64,000 nt of DNA from Nocardioides iriomotensis (GCF_004168035.1 NZ_SDPU01000001.1:1-64000), one strand, 5' to 3'. Shown: positions 7,150 through 15,946, counted from the first letter of the stretch. The notes: generated by a model from the letters alone, not told the origin. Numbers and translations: made by a program.

Positions 7150-9225
7150 GTGCTTGTGCCAAACGGTCCCAACGAATCGATCGCCACTGTCGTGGGATTC
7201 CTCATCCGTGACAGCCCGACAGAGTCCTTCGACGAGCTGTTACCCCTTGAGCCCGGCCTCAGTGTCCTGTACGGACTCAATGGAGCCGGCAAATCGAGAA
7301 CGCTTCAAGACGTCAGACGATTCTGGGCAGGACTTCACACCCACTCCCTTGCCCTAATTCGGTTGCCAGGATGGTCCTCGACCTTGATCGACTGGAACCG
7401 AGAGACCGATCGCGGCGACTGGTACCCCGACTGGGCTCGTCGAGCGCGCCTTTCGAGCGCTGACGAGGACGAAATTCTCGTAGCCTGGTTGCGCATGTGT
7501 CTCGAGGCTGATGACGTCACCTTTCCCGCCATAGCGATGGAGAGTGACCCGGTCAATCGCCGTGCAGAGCTAATAAAGACCTGGCTGAACCAGCGATTGA
7601 TTCTCGTATCCGCTGAAGGCTCGCAGGGGCGCGGGCGGTGGGTGTCGGCCCCTGCGTTCTTGACCGGACCTGGGTTCTCGTCCATCAACGCCGAGATCGA
7701 GTTGTATGACCGGATCGCGGAAGAGAACGCATGGGACGACCATGTCGGCGAACCGTTCCTCACCCCATTTGGCAAGATGGCGGACGGACGCACGATCTCT
7801 TGCGCAAGTCACTTCGGCATGCCGGCGCTGGACGTGTTTCAACGCTCCGCCACCGCGGCCCAGCACGACCGGCTGCTCGACGTCGCACCGGTGCTTCACG
7901 ACCTCGCCCAGGACGTCGATGAGCGCACACAATCGCACTTGCATGAGCGGATCAATCCCGCGGTGACCAGCGTCAATAGCGCGCCCTCACCGTCGCCGCA
8001 GCTCGTCGCTCGCGTACGAGAACTCGAAACCCGGGCGAACTTCCACTTCTCCGGTGTTCTTCAGGACGCTCCGACCCTCCGGTTACACGTCGATCCAATT
8101 GGTTTCGGTCACCGGGTGGAGTGGTTCGTAGCGAACGACACTGGTGGCCTCGAGGTCGACGACGAGTCCACCGAAGTGTCTATCGAGGTTTGGGAGCGCG
8201 AACGACGGGTCGCGGAACTTAGCGCAGCGCAACGACGCTGGGCGCACTGGAGCATTGAGATGGCCGTACATGACATTGAGCGTCCGGACGTTGCGTCTGA
8301 TCGGCTGATCCTCGTGGATGAGCCAGAGGCAGCGCTACACAGATCGGCCGAGGCCCGGATGGCTGACTACCTCTCAACGCTCGCGACCGACGGATCCACG
8401 CAACTATTGCTCGCCACCCATTCTCCCGAGTTGCTCGACCTCAACGCAGCTAGTGTCTACGAGATCGCCCGGCGAAACGGTCGACGGCGGCTCTCCCAGC
8501 TGACATCTGTTGCACGGGAGGACATGGATGAGTTGGGATTGCTTCCCAGCGATCTGCTCCGTCGTCAACGGGGCTTCATCCTGGTGGAGGGGCTGCACGA
8601 CGAAGTCGTCTTAGACGAGTTGTTCGGAGACGAACTCCGGCGTCAGCGGGTTGAGCCGTTGCCGATGCGCGGAACTACAGAACTTTCACCGGCGAAGATC
8701 GCGTTCTTATTCGAATACACGCCGGCGCATGTCTTCGTCCTGCTCGACAATGTGATGACCGCGGAGTTGTCTGACGCTTGGGGCCGGGTGCTCGAGTTGA
8801 CTGCTGACGGTCAACTCGATGCCGCTCAGGAGGCACTGTCCAGCGCGGCGAGTCTGAACACCGACGAGGGCAAGAAGCTGCGCAAGGTACTGACTGAGGT
8901 CGTCCTGGACGGTCAAGCCGCACGATTGACTCCATTCGGGCTCACTGCAGCCGATGTCATCGAGTACTTGCCGGTGGAGGTTCTTGTGCCAGGCGGCACG
9001 GATTGGCGAGCACTTCGAGAACGTCACCGGGTCTCTCGCGAGACGAGCAAGAAGACGCCCAAGGACTTCAAGACCTGGCTGAAGATCGCCCTTGACGCTG
9101 ACTTTAGTCAAGAGTCGGTTCGCGCGGCCGTGCAAAGGCTTGACCACATCCCGCCCGACCTACTGCGGCTACTCAAGACCATTGAAGCTCACGCGCAGCC
9201 CAGCGACAGGATCCAGAGTCTGTGA
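7150..9225 (+). CDS. OLD-like ATPase with C-terminal TOPRIM region (candidate phage defence)
   Basis: 691 residues. The ABC-type ATPase has Walker A GLNGAGKS (42-49), a weak signature LSAAQ (357-361), Walker B LILVDEPE (386-393) and H-loop LATHSPELL (His 424). After it RGFILVEGLHDEVVLDE (Glu 480) and HVFVLLDNVM (Asp 533) fit a TOPRIM fold, the arrangement of OLD nucleases. The second acidic position of the TOPRIM DxD is not conserved (DNV), so nuclease activity may be weakened or use another residue. Class 2 OLD systems such as Gabija pair with a UvrD-like helicase; none is adjacent. Start GTG 7150 or 7156 is undecided. Its base use is less G/C-rich than its neighbours, suggesting horizontal origin. 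Confidence 0.75.
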   Translation: MLVPNGPNESIATVVGFLIRDSPTESFDELLPLEPGLSVLYGLNGAGKSRTLQDVRRFWAGLHTHSLALIRLPGWSSTLIDWNRETDRGDWYPDWARRARLSSADEDEILVAWLRMCLEADDVTFPAIAMESDPVNRRAELIKTWLNQRLILVSAEGSQGRGRWVSAPAFLTGPGFSSINAEIELYDRIAEENAWDDHVGEPFLTPFGKMADGRTISCASHFGMPALDVFQRSATAAQHDRLLDVAPVLHDLAQDVDERTQSHLHERINPAVTSVNSAPSPSPQLVARVRELETRANFHFSGVLQDAPTLRLHVDPIGFGHRVEWFVANDTGGLEVDDESTEVSIEVWERERRVAELSAAQRRWAHWSIEMAVHDIERPDVASDRLILVDEPEAALHRSAEARMADYLSTLATDGSTQLLLATHSPELLDLNAASVYEIARRNGRRRLSQLTSVAREDMDELGLLPSDLLRRQRGFILVEGLHDEVVLDELFGDELRRQRVEPLPMRGTTELSPAKIAFLFEYTPAHVFVLLDNVMTAELSDAWGRVLELTADGQLDAAQEALSSAASLNTDEGKKLRKVLTEVVLDGQAARLTPFGLTAADVIEYLPVEVLVPGGTDWRALRERHRVSRETSKKTPKDFKTWLKIALDADFSQESVRAAVQRLDHIPPDLLRLLKTIEAHAQPSDRIQSL

Positions 9226-9697
9226 TCGCGAGGGCGCGCCGCTCGACATGCGACCTAACGAGGCCCCGATGGCCAAGATCACGGCGCCTGGCATGCCTTC
9301 GCACTAGCCGCATGGCGGGACCCGCGCGCATGCGTGTCGGCGCGAGGCTCCAGCTTCTTCGTCGAGCGCATCGCTCCGCTGCAGTCGGGACATCCCATCC
9401 CGAGAGCCGCGATCAACGAAGGTCGCGCGAGCAACAGGTTAGGCGGGCTGCCAGCGGTCGAAGAACCGGCGGGTCTCGGTGTGCCAAGGCGCCTTGCCGG
9501 CGCGGAACCCGGGGCTCGGCTCGCCGGACCTCTCGTTAACGACCAAGACTGCAAGGGAAGGTTCCTTGCGGCTGATGCAGTTGCACGTGAGCGCTCGGCC
9601 GCGGGCAGTTGAGGAGCGCACGACCGGGCAGCAGAGAACTGAGCGAGCCACGGGTCGGCGCGGCACCAAGGCGCAGAGCGAGGTCTGCGTGGCGTGT
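9226..9697. other. Decayed sequence between the OLD-like gene and the HEPN candidate
   Basis: No intact gene is supported. On the minus strand, at about 9439-9590, a frame ends with CISRKEPSLAVLVVNERSG, then EPSPGF, and runs to a stop; the pattern LVVN-x2-tG-x-P-x-GF recalls the end of small hypothetical proteins, but the frame upstream degenerates into unlikely sequence. I read it as the 3' remnant of a lost gene. Another minus-strand frame carries an isolated CPDC motif of doubtful meaning. Confidence 0.35.
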
Positions 9698-10219
9698 CTA
9701 GTCGCCGCTACCCAGCGATGATCGATTGTTGGAACGTTGCGCCCAAACGAGGTTGGCGAGGCGTGCGATCTCGTCGTTGAGCTCAACCAACTCGAGGAGG
9801 TCACCAGCCATCGCTTGCTCGGAGGTGGGTGTCCAAACAATTTCCGAGCCGCCCGGCGTGCCATTGGGCACGCGCTTCGAGCGCCATCCCTGCGCCTCCT
9901 CGAGCGAGGGGTTCGGCCAGAGACTGTGCACAAGACCATTCCGGCGATCCATGGCCTCCGAGACCCTCGACATCACGGCGGCGATTTCGGCTCGGAGGTC
10001 ACTAGCCACGTCGTCGAGACGCTGCTCGATCAACTGCCGCAGTTGCCAGAAGGGCTTGCCGGCATGAGTGGGTTGAGGTTGGTCATCCAAAGCCCACAAG
10101 AGCATGAGTGTGCGATCCTCCACGAGCGTCGACACCATCACGACCCGCCCGACGAGGCCGTAGAACTCCTCTGGAACGGGCCCGAACATGGATTCCGGGA
10201 CGCCATATTGATCCGTCAC
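9698..10219 (-). CDS. Small HEPN-like protein (candidate RNase or toxin)
   Basis: 173 residues from GTG 10217-10219; the frame continues upstream but in improbable, Arg/Ser-rich sequence. The protein looks wholly helical: VPEEFYGLVGRVVMVSTLVE, then RQLIEQRLDDVASDLRAEIA, then MDRRNGLVHSLW. The last contains R93-N94-x3-H98, the R-x4-H pattern with a polar residue after Arg that marks the catalytic site of HEPN ribonucleases. HEPN proteins act as toxins, Abi effectors or tRNA/mRNA nucleases. No antitoxin-sized partner adjoins it; the nearest gene is the convergent OLD-like gene. The motif alone is short, so the HEPN call is an inference; the gene itself is convincing. Confidence 0.6.
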   Translation of the reverse strand: MTDQYGVPESMFGPVPEEFYGLVGRVVMVSTLVEDRTLMLLWALDDQPQPTHAGKPFWQLRQLIEQRLDDVASDLRAEIAAVMSRVSEAMDRRNGLVHSLWPNPSLEEAQGWRSKRVPNGTPGGSEIVWTPTSEQAMAGDLLELVELNDEIARLANLVWAQRSNNRSSLGSGD

Positions 10220-10486
10220 ACCAGCAAGTCTGGCTCGGTTCCAAAAGGTCAAGCGGGGTGACCCTGCCCTGACGGTGCGTCTATCCGCCGCGTCGGGGGC
10301 GCAGCTTTGGCTGCGTGCCGACTGTGTGGGGCGGGATGGTCTCGGGAGTCCTGCCGGGGATGGCCGCGTCGACGTAATCTGTGCCCATGGCCCGGTCGCC
10401 CGGCGTAGCCTGGTGATCGGAGCCCGACGTCGCCCGCACCCTTGTTTGGGACTCACGCACAGTTGACTGCGCTAACGGGGGATCGA

Positions 10487-10894
10487 ATGGCGGGCACCGC
10501 GGACTGGTCACATCAGGCGACTCTGGCGGCTTCGCCGCTCAGCGCCTCGGAAGCCCGTCGCTTCGTCTGCGATCACCTGGTCGAGCACCGCCTGCTGTAC
10601 CTTGTCGATCCCGTCCGACTGGTGGCCAGTGAGCTCGCGACCCACGCCTTGGTGCACTCGCAGACCGCGTTCACCATCAGCCTGGCTGCGCTGGGTGAGA
10701 AGGTGGTCCTCACCGTGCGCAACGACTCCGACGCCGACTCCGCATGGGGGAGGGACACATCGGCGGCCATGCCCTCCGACGTACGCGGGCTGGAGATCGT
10801 CAGTCTGGTCAGCCTGGAGTGGGGAGCCGGCAGTGACGAGGGTGCCCAGACGCTGTGGGCCGCCTTTGCGATGCGCTCCGGACGGTCGTTCTAG
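10487..10894 (+). CDS. RsbW-like ATP-binding-fold protein with altered N-box
   Basis: 135 residues of the small HATPase (GHKL) type used by anti-sigma factors and partner-switch kinases. The helix-strand pattern fits the fold, and VRGLEIVSLVSLEWG corresponds to the G2 region. The N-box reads SELATHALVHS (His 53), whereas active members have E-L-x-x-N-A; the missing Asn normally coordinates Mg2+-ATP. The DGxG region is likewise unclear. It may therefore bind a partner without ATP turnover. ATG 10487 follows GGGGG and was preferred to an upstream frame. No sigma factor or anti-anti-sigma gene adjoins it; a better conserved relative lies at 12302-12691. Confidence 0.7.
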   Translation: MAGTADWSHQATLAASPLSASEARRFVCDHLVEHRLLYLVDPVRLVASELATHALVHSQTAFTISLAALGEKVVLTVRNDSDADSAWGRDTSAAMPSDVRGLEIVSLVSLEWGAGSDEGAQTLWAAFAMRSGRSF

Positions 10895-11028
10895 GGGCCC
10901 CGCGAGCGCGGAGGACGCCCGACGCAGTGCGCTCGCGCCTTGCACCAAGACAGAACGTCTGCTGACGCGAGCACCGCCACGCTCTCTACCCGAACCATGA
11001 TTCACGCGCGACCGGGTATCCCAGCGAG

Positions 11029-11232
11029 GTGTCGGTTATCTCGGTATGGCGTCCAGACGCGCTCGTCACCCCCAGTGACTACAAAGACCTCCTCCTCGTA
11101 GCGCTGCAAGCATTCCAACAACCTTCGTCAAGCCAACTGGCTCTCGTACTGAGCATCGACCCCGACCGGCACCTGTTCGCAGTGACCCGGCACCCCGGCG
11201 AGGGCGAACTGCGCCTGGAGGCCAAGGTCTGA
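11029..11232 (+). CDS. Small hypothetical protein
   Basis: 67 residues from GTG 11029. The sequence has sensible composition, with a helix (DYKDLLLVALQAFQQ) between two strands (LALVLSIDPDRHLFAVT and ELRLEAKV), so a compact alpha/beta mini-domain is possible. I do not recognise the family. It lies 134 bases after the RsbW-like gene on the same strand and is followed by a strong hairpin, consistent with the last gene of that transcript. Confidence 0.45.
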   Translation: MSVISVWRPDALVTPSDYKDLLLVALQAFQQPSSSQLALVLSIDPDRHLFAVTRHPGEGELRLEAKV

Positions 11233-11256
11233 GTGTCAGCGCCAAGCGGGGGAACC

Positions 11257-11284
11257 TTCCCCGCGCCGCCGCTGCCGCGGGGAA
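11257..11284 (+). terminator. GC-rich hairpin after the small hypothetical gene
   Basis: A perfect 9-bp stem (ttccccgcg with cgcggggaa) closes a 10-base loop, 25 bases after the stop at 11232. There is no T-run, as is common for actinobacterial terminators, so termination is inferred from position and stem strength only. Confidence 0.5.
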
Positions 11285-11806
11285 TGTCAGGACTAGGGTG
11301 GCGCCTTGGTCCCGAGACCCGCTCGGCGCCCCGGACGCTTGGTCCCGTCGTTGCTGACGAGCACGGGCTCGAACCTTCTCGCCATCATGCTCACCGGCAC
11401 CCTGACCCGCTACGACTGTCCACTCGGCTTCGTCGACATGCACCTCGAGTCCCAGGAGACGTAGAGGATGCGACCCCGTCCGTACTCACGGGAGAACGGC
11501 CGGACCGGATCGCCGCTCCAGGCTGCAGACCGCCCAGGCTTTGCCTCGGTTGGGGCGTCCGCTGCGGCACCCGGGTCTGCCACGAGCGCGCGTTCGAGAC
11601 GCGTCTTTCCGCCGCGTTCCGGCCTGCACCCTCAGCTGGCTCTCGCTCGCGCACCGCATGTGGTCGGGCGGGCGGAGCCTCCCCCTGCCGGGCAACCTCG
11701 CGTCCCTGTGCTCGATGGCTGCGGGCGGTTGACTATCCTTCTCGTGCGGCATGGACGGGCTCCCTGCAAACTGCGAGGGTTTCAGCGAGGGTTTCCGCCA
11801 TACTCC
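11285..11806. other. Gene-free stretch before tRNA-Arg
   Basis: Over 500 bases without a convincing gene. A 25-codon frame at 11387-11464 (MLTGTLTRYDCPLGFVDMHL and a few more residues) has protein-like composition, but no clear ribosome site or known relative. The rest reads as degenerate Arg/Pro/Ser-rich frames. The tRNA promoter should lie near 11740-11800; no clear -35/-10 pair was found. Confidence 0.4.
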
Positions 11807-11882
11807 GCCCTCGTAGCTCAGGGGATAGAGCGTCGGTTTCCTAAACCGTGCGTCGCAGGTTCGAATCCTGCCGGGGGCACCA
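11807..11882 (+). tRNA. tRNA-Arg (anticodon CCT)
   Basis: The acceptor strand gccctcg pairs with cgggggc (one T-G wobble); D-arm gctcaggggatagagc; anticodon loop ttcctaa with anticodon CCT at 11840-11842; T-arm gcaggttcgaatcctgc. The discriminator A is at 11879 and CCA (11880-11882) is encoded. It reads AGG codons. The sequence matches the actinobacterial tRNA-Arg(CCT) I know. Arg(CCT) tRNAs are frequent integration targets, but no integrase or repeated 3' end was seen here. Confidence 0.95.
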
Positions 11883-11976
11883 CACAGAACCGCAGGCCAG
11901 ACGGCAGGTTGACCGGGCTCCCGTCACAACTTGGCGGCATGTAAAGGGGCTCTGGGTCGGCACAGCTTCTCCAGCG

Positions 11977-12300
11977 TCATGTCTCCTCGCCGAGCACGCT
12001 CCGGCCGTACGGCCTGGAGGTTTCGTCGACCAGCCCCAGAAGCAGCAGCTCCTGCCGCAACTTCCTGGCCACAGGGAGGCGATCGCGCTCCAGGGCGTTG
12101 ATGTAGACGCGGAGCGCCTCGCGGAGCGCGAGCACGCTCTCGCGATGCTCGAGGACGGATTCGCGCTTGTGATGGCCGGCATCTAGTTCCAGACGAGCGG
12201 CCCTCAGGTCGCCGGCAGCGCGTGCGAGCGGGGGGATCGGTCGGCCTCGGCGAGGTTCCATCACGGCTCGCAGGACAGGAGACGGGAGCGGCGGGGACAC
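11977..12300 (-). CDS. Small helical hypothetical protein downstream of the RsbW-like gene
   Basis: Up to 107 residues from GTG 12300, or 94 from ATG 12261; no ribosome site clearly decides. The core is a long amphipathic helical stretch (RAAGDLRAARLELDAGHHKR, then VLEHRESVLALREALRVYIN and VARKLRQELLLLGLVDE), suggesting a helical hairpin or coiled coil. It starts one base after the stop of the ATPase-fold gene, so the two are probably one operon and this protein may modulate or partner it. The family is not recognised. Confidence 0.55.
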   Translation of the reverse strand: MSPPLPSPVLRAVMEPRRGRPIPPLARAAGDLRAARLELDAGHHKRESVLEHRESVLALREALRVYINALERDRLPVARKLRQELLLLGLVDETSRPYGRSVLGEET

Positions 12301-12301
12301 C

Positions 12302-12691
12302 TCACGAGATCACGCCCGCCGTCTCGCGAACGGGGATGTCGCACCACACCGTCTTGCCGTCGTCCAGACGGACGACCCCCCACCGGCGCGACAGCGCGTT
12401 CACGATCAGCAGCCCCCGACCGTCGAGCGCCGACAGCGAGGCCCGCAACTGTCGTGGTGGTTGTGGATGTCCGTCGGTCACCTCGACTCGCACCAGGTCC
12501 GGCCCGATCTCGTAGAGCAGCACGATCTCGGGCAAGCCGTGCATCACGGCGTTCGCGACCAGCTCGCTCACGACCAGGCGGACCACGTCCGTGACGTCGC
12601 GGGGCAGGTGCGCGCACGCGGTGGTCACGAGCGCCCGCGCCCGTCTCACCGATTCCAGCTCGTACTGGAGCTCCACGTGCTGGGCGGTCAC
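12302..12691 (-). CDS. RsbW-like ATP-binding protein (anti-sigma/serine kinase type)
   Basis: 129 residues. All boxes of the small HATPase fold are present: N-box SELVANAVMHG (Glu 43, Asn 47), G1 box VEVTDGHPQPPR, and G2 box LDGRGLLIVNALSRRWGV. The family includes RsbW/SpoIIAB anti-sigma kinases and the many stand-alone actinobacterial ATP-binding regulators. No sigma factor or STAS partner is adjacent, so its target is unknown. It is followed at once by a small helical protein and is the intact counterpart of the degenerate protein at 10487. Confidence 0.88.
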   Translation of the reverse strand: MTAQHVELQYELESVRRARALVTTACAHLPRDVTDVVRLVVSELVANAVMHGLPEIVLLYEIGPDLVRVEVTDGHPQPPRQLRASLSALDGRGLLIVNALSRRWGVVRLDDGKTVWCDIPVRETAGVIS

Positions 12692-13179
12692 AGCCAGACG
12701 CTCCTCGACGAGGTCATGGCCGGGCCTCCGGCTCGGTGGAAGGTGCGACGGCGACTGCCACGAGATACCCGCTTCCGAGACGGCGCCTCACCGGGCACCC
12801 GCCTCCGATCGTCGATCGCCGGGAATGGGTCACCGGCGGCGACGCGCTGAGACTCTCGGTTTCTCCACTGTACGCGTCCAGCCGCGTGCACCAACCCGAC
12901 GAGCGGGCAAGCCGGCCTCCGGGCCGTGTCGCCCGTCAGACGCCAGCGTCGGGCAGCTACCGCGCGTCGACTCCGCCTGGTCGACCCGTCGAGGAGCTCT
13001 GCATGGCGCCGAGTGAACGACCGCTCGTCGGTAATGTCCGAATGCTCCTCTGCGCTGAACCAGGGGCACGCCTGACAGGCCCGGCGCCCGCCGCCAGCAG
13101 CGTGGTCCGCGGGCTGGCGGCAGGACGAGGGAGACGCCAGCATGGAGACTTCAACCCTGCGTCGCTTTGGGGTGGTGGT
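12692..13179. other. Gene-free divergent promoter region
   Basis: Nearly 490 bases between the minus-strand RsbW-like gene and the plus-strand antiporter gene. Frames run through it on both strands but have Arg/Pro/Ser-rich, non-protein-like sequence. I see no known RNA motif and no strong palindrome. The antiporter frame is open upstream through much of it, but a start further up would add a non-homologous, soluble extension. Confidence 0.45.
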
Positions 13180-14373
13180 GTGGATCTCGAGACCGGCTTA
13201 CGGGCGCTGCTTGTGGTGTCGATCGTCTCGGCGGCCGCACCGTTCGTGTGTGCCCTGCTGGCCAGGTTTCGGATCCCTCAAGTGGTCGTCCTCATCGTCG
13301 GCGGGGTGCTGATCGGCCCCGAGGTCTTCGCGTTCGCGGAGCGGGACCCGATCGCGCTTGTGGCCAACGTCGGGCTGGGGTTCCTGTTCCTGCTCGCCGG
13401 CTACGAGCTCGAGCTCGACCACTTCCGCGAGCGGAGTGGACGGCTCGCGACGGTGGGGTGGCTGATCAGCGCCGTGGTGTCGGTTGCGGTCACCGGCGTA
13501 CTGGCGGTCACCGGCTTCGTGCATGCGTTCGTCCCGGTAGCGCTGGCCCTCACCACGACGGCGCTCGGGACGCTGCTCCCGATCTTGCGTGACAACCACA
13601 TGCTGGACGGGCCGCTCGGGCGTCACCTCATGCCCGCTGGTGCCGTCGGTGAGTTCTTCCCGATCATCGGGATCGCCGTCTTCCTGGGCTCCAAGGGCCG
13701 CGTGTACGGCCTTGTCTCACTCGTCGTGATGTGCGTGCTGGCGCTCGGCCTGGCGTGGCTGCCGCGGCTTGCGCGGCTCGACCGGCTCGGAGCGATCTCC
13801 CGGCAGCGCGAGCACGCGACGTCGCAGACCACGCTGCGGCTGACCGTGATGCTGCTGTTCGCGCTGCTGGTGTTCGCCAGCGACTTCGGGCTCGACGTGG
13901 TGCTCGGCGCGTTCCTCGCAGGTGTGGTGCTACGTCGGTGGGCGCCGGGTGACGTCGAGGCGCTCGAGGACAAGCTCGACGCAGTTGGCTACGGGTTCTT
14001 CATCCCGGTGTTCTTCGTCTCCTCCGGGATGGGCCTCGACCTCGACTCGATCGCGGAGGCGCCGGCGCGGCTGGTCGTGTTCTTCCTCCTGCTGCTGGGA
14101 GTGCGCGGGCTTCCATCGCTCGTCCTGTACCGCCGCGACCTCGATGTTCGTGAGCGAGCACAGATGACGCTGCTGACGGCCACGTCGCTGCCCCTGCTGG
14201 TGGCGCTGTCCGAGGTGGGACTGGCGAGCGGCGAGATGCTGCCGGAGAACGCCGCCGCCCTGGTCGGCGCGGGCGTCCTCTCGGTGATGGTCTTCCCGGG
14301 CGTTGCGGTCGCCCTCAACCGCCCCGCGCCGAGACCGACGAGCGACCAGCCGTCGCGATCCGCTCCGACCTGA
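13180..14373 (+). CDS. CPA2-type cation/H+ antiporter (Na+/H+ exchanger domain)
   Basis: 397 residues with about 11-12 membrane helices. The first helices (LLVVSIVSAAAPFVCALLA; PQVVVLIVGGVLIGPEVFAF) carry the VxGxxxGP motif of CPA transporters; FLFLLAGYELELDHF matches the conserved helix with an acidic residue, and DFGLDVVLGAFLAGVVL and IPVFFVSSGMGLDLDSI match the later inverted repeat. The C-terminal NAD-binding (KTN) domain of many CPA2 proteins is absent. GTG 13180 was chosen because the first helix follows directly. It should exchange Na+ or K+ for protons at the cytoplasmic membrane; the ion cannot be read from the sequence. Confidence 0.88.
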   Translation: MDLETGLRALLVVSIVSAAAPFVCALLARFRIPQVVVLIVGGVLIGPEVFAFAERDPIALVANVGLGFLFLLAGYELELDHFRERSGRLATVGWLISAVVSVAVTGVLAVTGFVHAFVPVALALTTTALGTLLPILRDNHMLDGPLGRHLMPAGAVGEFFPIIGIAVFLGSKGRVYGLVSLVVMCVLALGLAWLPRLARLDRLGAISRQREHATSQTTLRLTVMLLFALLVFASDFGLDVVLGAFLAGVVLRRWAPGDVEALEDKLDAVGYGFFIPVFFVSSGMGLDLDSIAEAPARLVVFFLLLLGVRGLPSLVLYRRDLDVRERAQMTLLTATSLPLLVALSEVGLASGEMLPENAAALVGAGVLSVMVFPGVAVALNRPAPRPTSDQPSRSAPT

Positions 14374-14489
14374 GCACGGCTGGAGCGTCCCGCTTCCCGA
14401 TTCCGGCTGCACACCACCACGAGCGCGACGCAGCCCACGCGGTCCCGGCTCACCCTGGGATCAGAGACCGGCCCGCTACATTGCGCCTC

Positions 14490-15383
14490 ATGGAGCTGCT
14501 GCCCTGCGTCACCGACGAGGAGTACGAAGCGTGGCGGGCTGTCCGACTCGCTGTCGTGCCGGAGGAGCGCTGCCTCACCGTCGAGGAGATGCGTCAGCAG
14601 GACTCGTCGGAGCGCCTCCTGCTGCTCGCGGTCGAGGACGGCGACGTGGTGGGCTCCGGCATCGCGGACCGGTCCGACACCGCCGGGGCGGGGTTCGTCG
14701 CCCCGCGCGTCCTGGCCGGGCACCGTCGCACGGGTGTGGGGTCGGCGCTGCTGCGAGCCCTGGCCGAGCACTGCGGCGACCTGGGCCTCTCCCCCATCGT
14801 GGCCGGCGTCGACGACGAGGGGTCCCTGGCCTTCGCCGAGCGTCACGGGTTCGTCGAGGTCGACCGCGAGGTCGAACAGGTGCGGACGGTGCGCGACGAA
14901 CCGGCTCCGACGGACCTGCCGGCCGGCGTCGAGGTGATCGAGGCGAGCCGCCGTCCCGGCCTCTGGGCCGCCAGCTACGAGACGTTCGGCAAGGAGGTGC
15001 TCGCCGACTTCGCGCTGTACACGCCGCTGCAGATCAGCGCGGAGCAGTGGAGCACGACGTGGTACGGCGACCCCATGTTCCTGGCGACGTACGACGGCGA
15101 GGTGATCGGCTGCGCGGGCCTCAACCGCGACACCGACCGGCCGGAACGTGCCGAGAACGCACTGACCGCGGTCCGCCGCACGTGGCGCGGCCGCGGCATC
15201 GCGTCACATCTCAAGCGCCGCACGTTGCACTGGGCTGCTCTCCACGGACTGGAAGAGATCTACACGTGGACACAGGTCCGCAACGAGCAGATGCTGCGCC
15301 TCAACGAGCACCTCGGGTACGTCACCACGCGGCAGAGCATCACCGTCTCGAGAACGCTTCCGCTCCCCGACGTGACGCCCTGA
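14490..15383 (+). CDS. Tandem GNAT N-acetyltransferase
   Basis: 297 residues with two GNAT folds in a row. The N-terminal half has the acetyl-CoA loop in RVLAGHRRTGVGSALLRALA (about 75-94). The C-terminal half has FLATYDGEVIGCAGLNRD, then VRRTWRGRGIASHLKRRTLH (Arg/Gln-x-x-Gly-x-Gly/Ala loop) and the late strand LRLNEHLGYVTT. Two-domain GNATs of this shape resemble mycothiol synthase-like or aminoglycoside acetyltransferase-like proteins, but the substrate cannot be assigned. ATG 14490 was preferred over TTG 14481. Confidence 0.85.
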   Translation: MELLPCVTDEEYEAWRAVRLAVVPEERCLTVEEMRQQDSSERLLLLAVEDGDVVGSGIADRSDTAGAGFVAPRVLAGHRRTGVGSALLRALAEHCGDLGLSPIVAGVDDEGSLAFAERHGFVEVDREVEQVRTVRDEPAPTDLPAGVEVIEASRRPGLWAASYETFGKEVLADFALYTPLQISAEQWSTTWYGDPMFLATYDGEVIGCAGLNRDTDRPERAENALTAVRRTWRGRGIASHLKRRTLHWAALHGLEEIYTWTQVRNEQMLRLNEHLGYVTTRQSITVSRTLPLPDVTP

Positions 15384-15436
15384 CCAGAGCCGTGAAGGAC
15401 GCCTGAACCGACCCGGGTGGAACCTAGGCTGACGCC

Positions 15437-15946
15437 ATGAGCCACGTGCCGCCGATCGAGCGTTCACGACCGATCCAGGTCGGCTCCGAGAGAGCGATGC
15501 TGGAGAGCATGCTCGACTTCTACCGCGCAACGGTGGTCAACAAGGTGGCCGGTCTGACCGACGCTCAGGCGTTCACCGCGGCTGTCTCGCCGTCCACGCT
15601 GACACCGGCCACCGTGGTCAAGCACCTCGCCGGGACCGAGCGGTTCTGGTTCAGCATCGACTTCGCGGACCTCGACGTGCCCTGGCCGTGGACCGACGAC
15701 GACCTGCACAGCAACTTCCGGATCGAGCACGGCGACACGCTCGCGACGGTCGTGGCCGACTACGTCGAGGAGTGCGCGAGGTCACGACGCGCGGTGGCCG
15801 GTGCGCGACTCGACGATGCCGCCCGCGGAGAGGGCATGGACTTCACGCTGCGCTACGCGATGATCCACATGATCCAGGAGACGGCGCGGCACTGCGGTCA
15901 TCTCGACCTGTTGCGCGAGAGGACCGACGGGGCTGTCGGCATGTGA
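15437..15946 (+). CDS. DinB/DUF664 family protein
   Basis: 169 residues forming a four-helix DinB-like bundle. The metal-site residues expected for the fold are visible: VVKHLAGTERFWF (first His) and IHMIQETARHCGHLDLLRE (last His pair). DinB-type proteins include bacillithiol- and mycothiol-dependent S-transferases; actinobacterial members are often thiol transferases with unknown substrates. It starts 53 bases after the GNAT gene on the same strand and may be cotranscribed. A second, frameshifted member of the family lies at 27.9-28.4 kb. Confidence 0.85.
   Translation: MSHVPPIERSRPIQVGSERAMLESMLDFYRATVVNKVAGLTDAQAFTAAVSPSTLTPATVVKHLAGTERFWFSIDFADLDVPWPWTDDDLHSNFRIEHGDTLATVVADYVEECARSRRAVAGARLDDAARGEGMDFTLRYAMIHMIQETARHCGHLDLLRERTDGAVGM

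Noticed and set aside
7150-9225. A full Gabija (GajA-GajB) system
   Set aside because: The ATPase-TOPRIM layout fits, but no UvrD-like helicase gene follows; downstream is decayed sequence and a convergent small gene.
11807-11882. tRNA-Arg(CCT) as the attachment site of an integrated element
   Set aside because: This tRNA is a common target, but no integrase gene is adjacent, no repeated copy of the tRNA 3' end was seen in the window, and the lower-GC segment lies on the 5' side, where integration into the 3' end would not place it.
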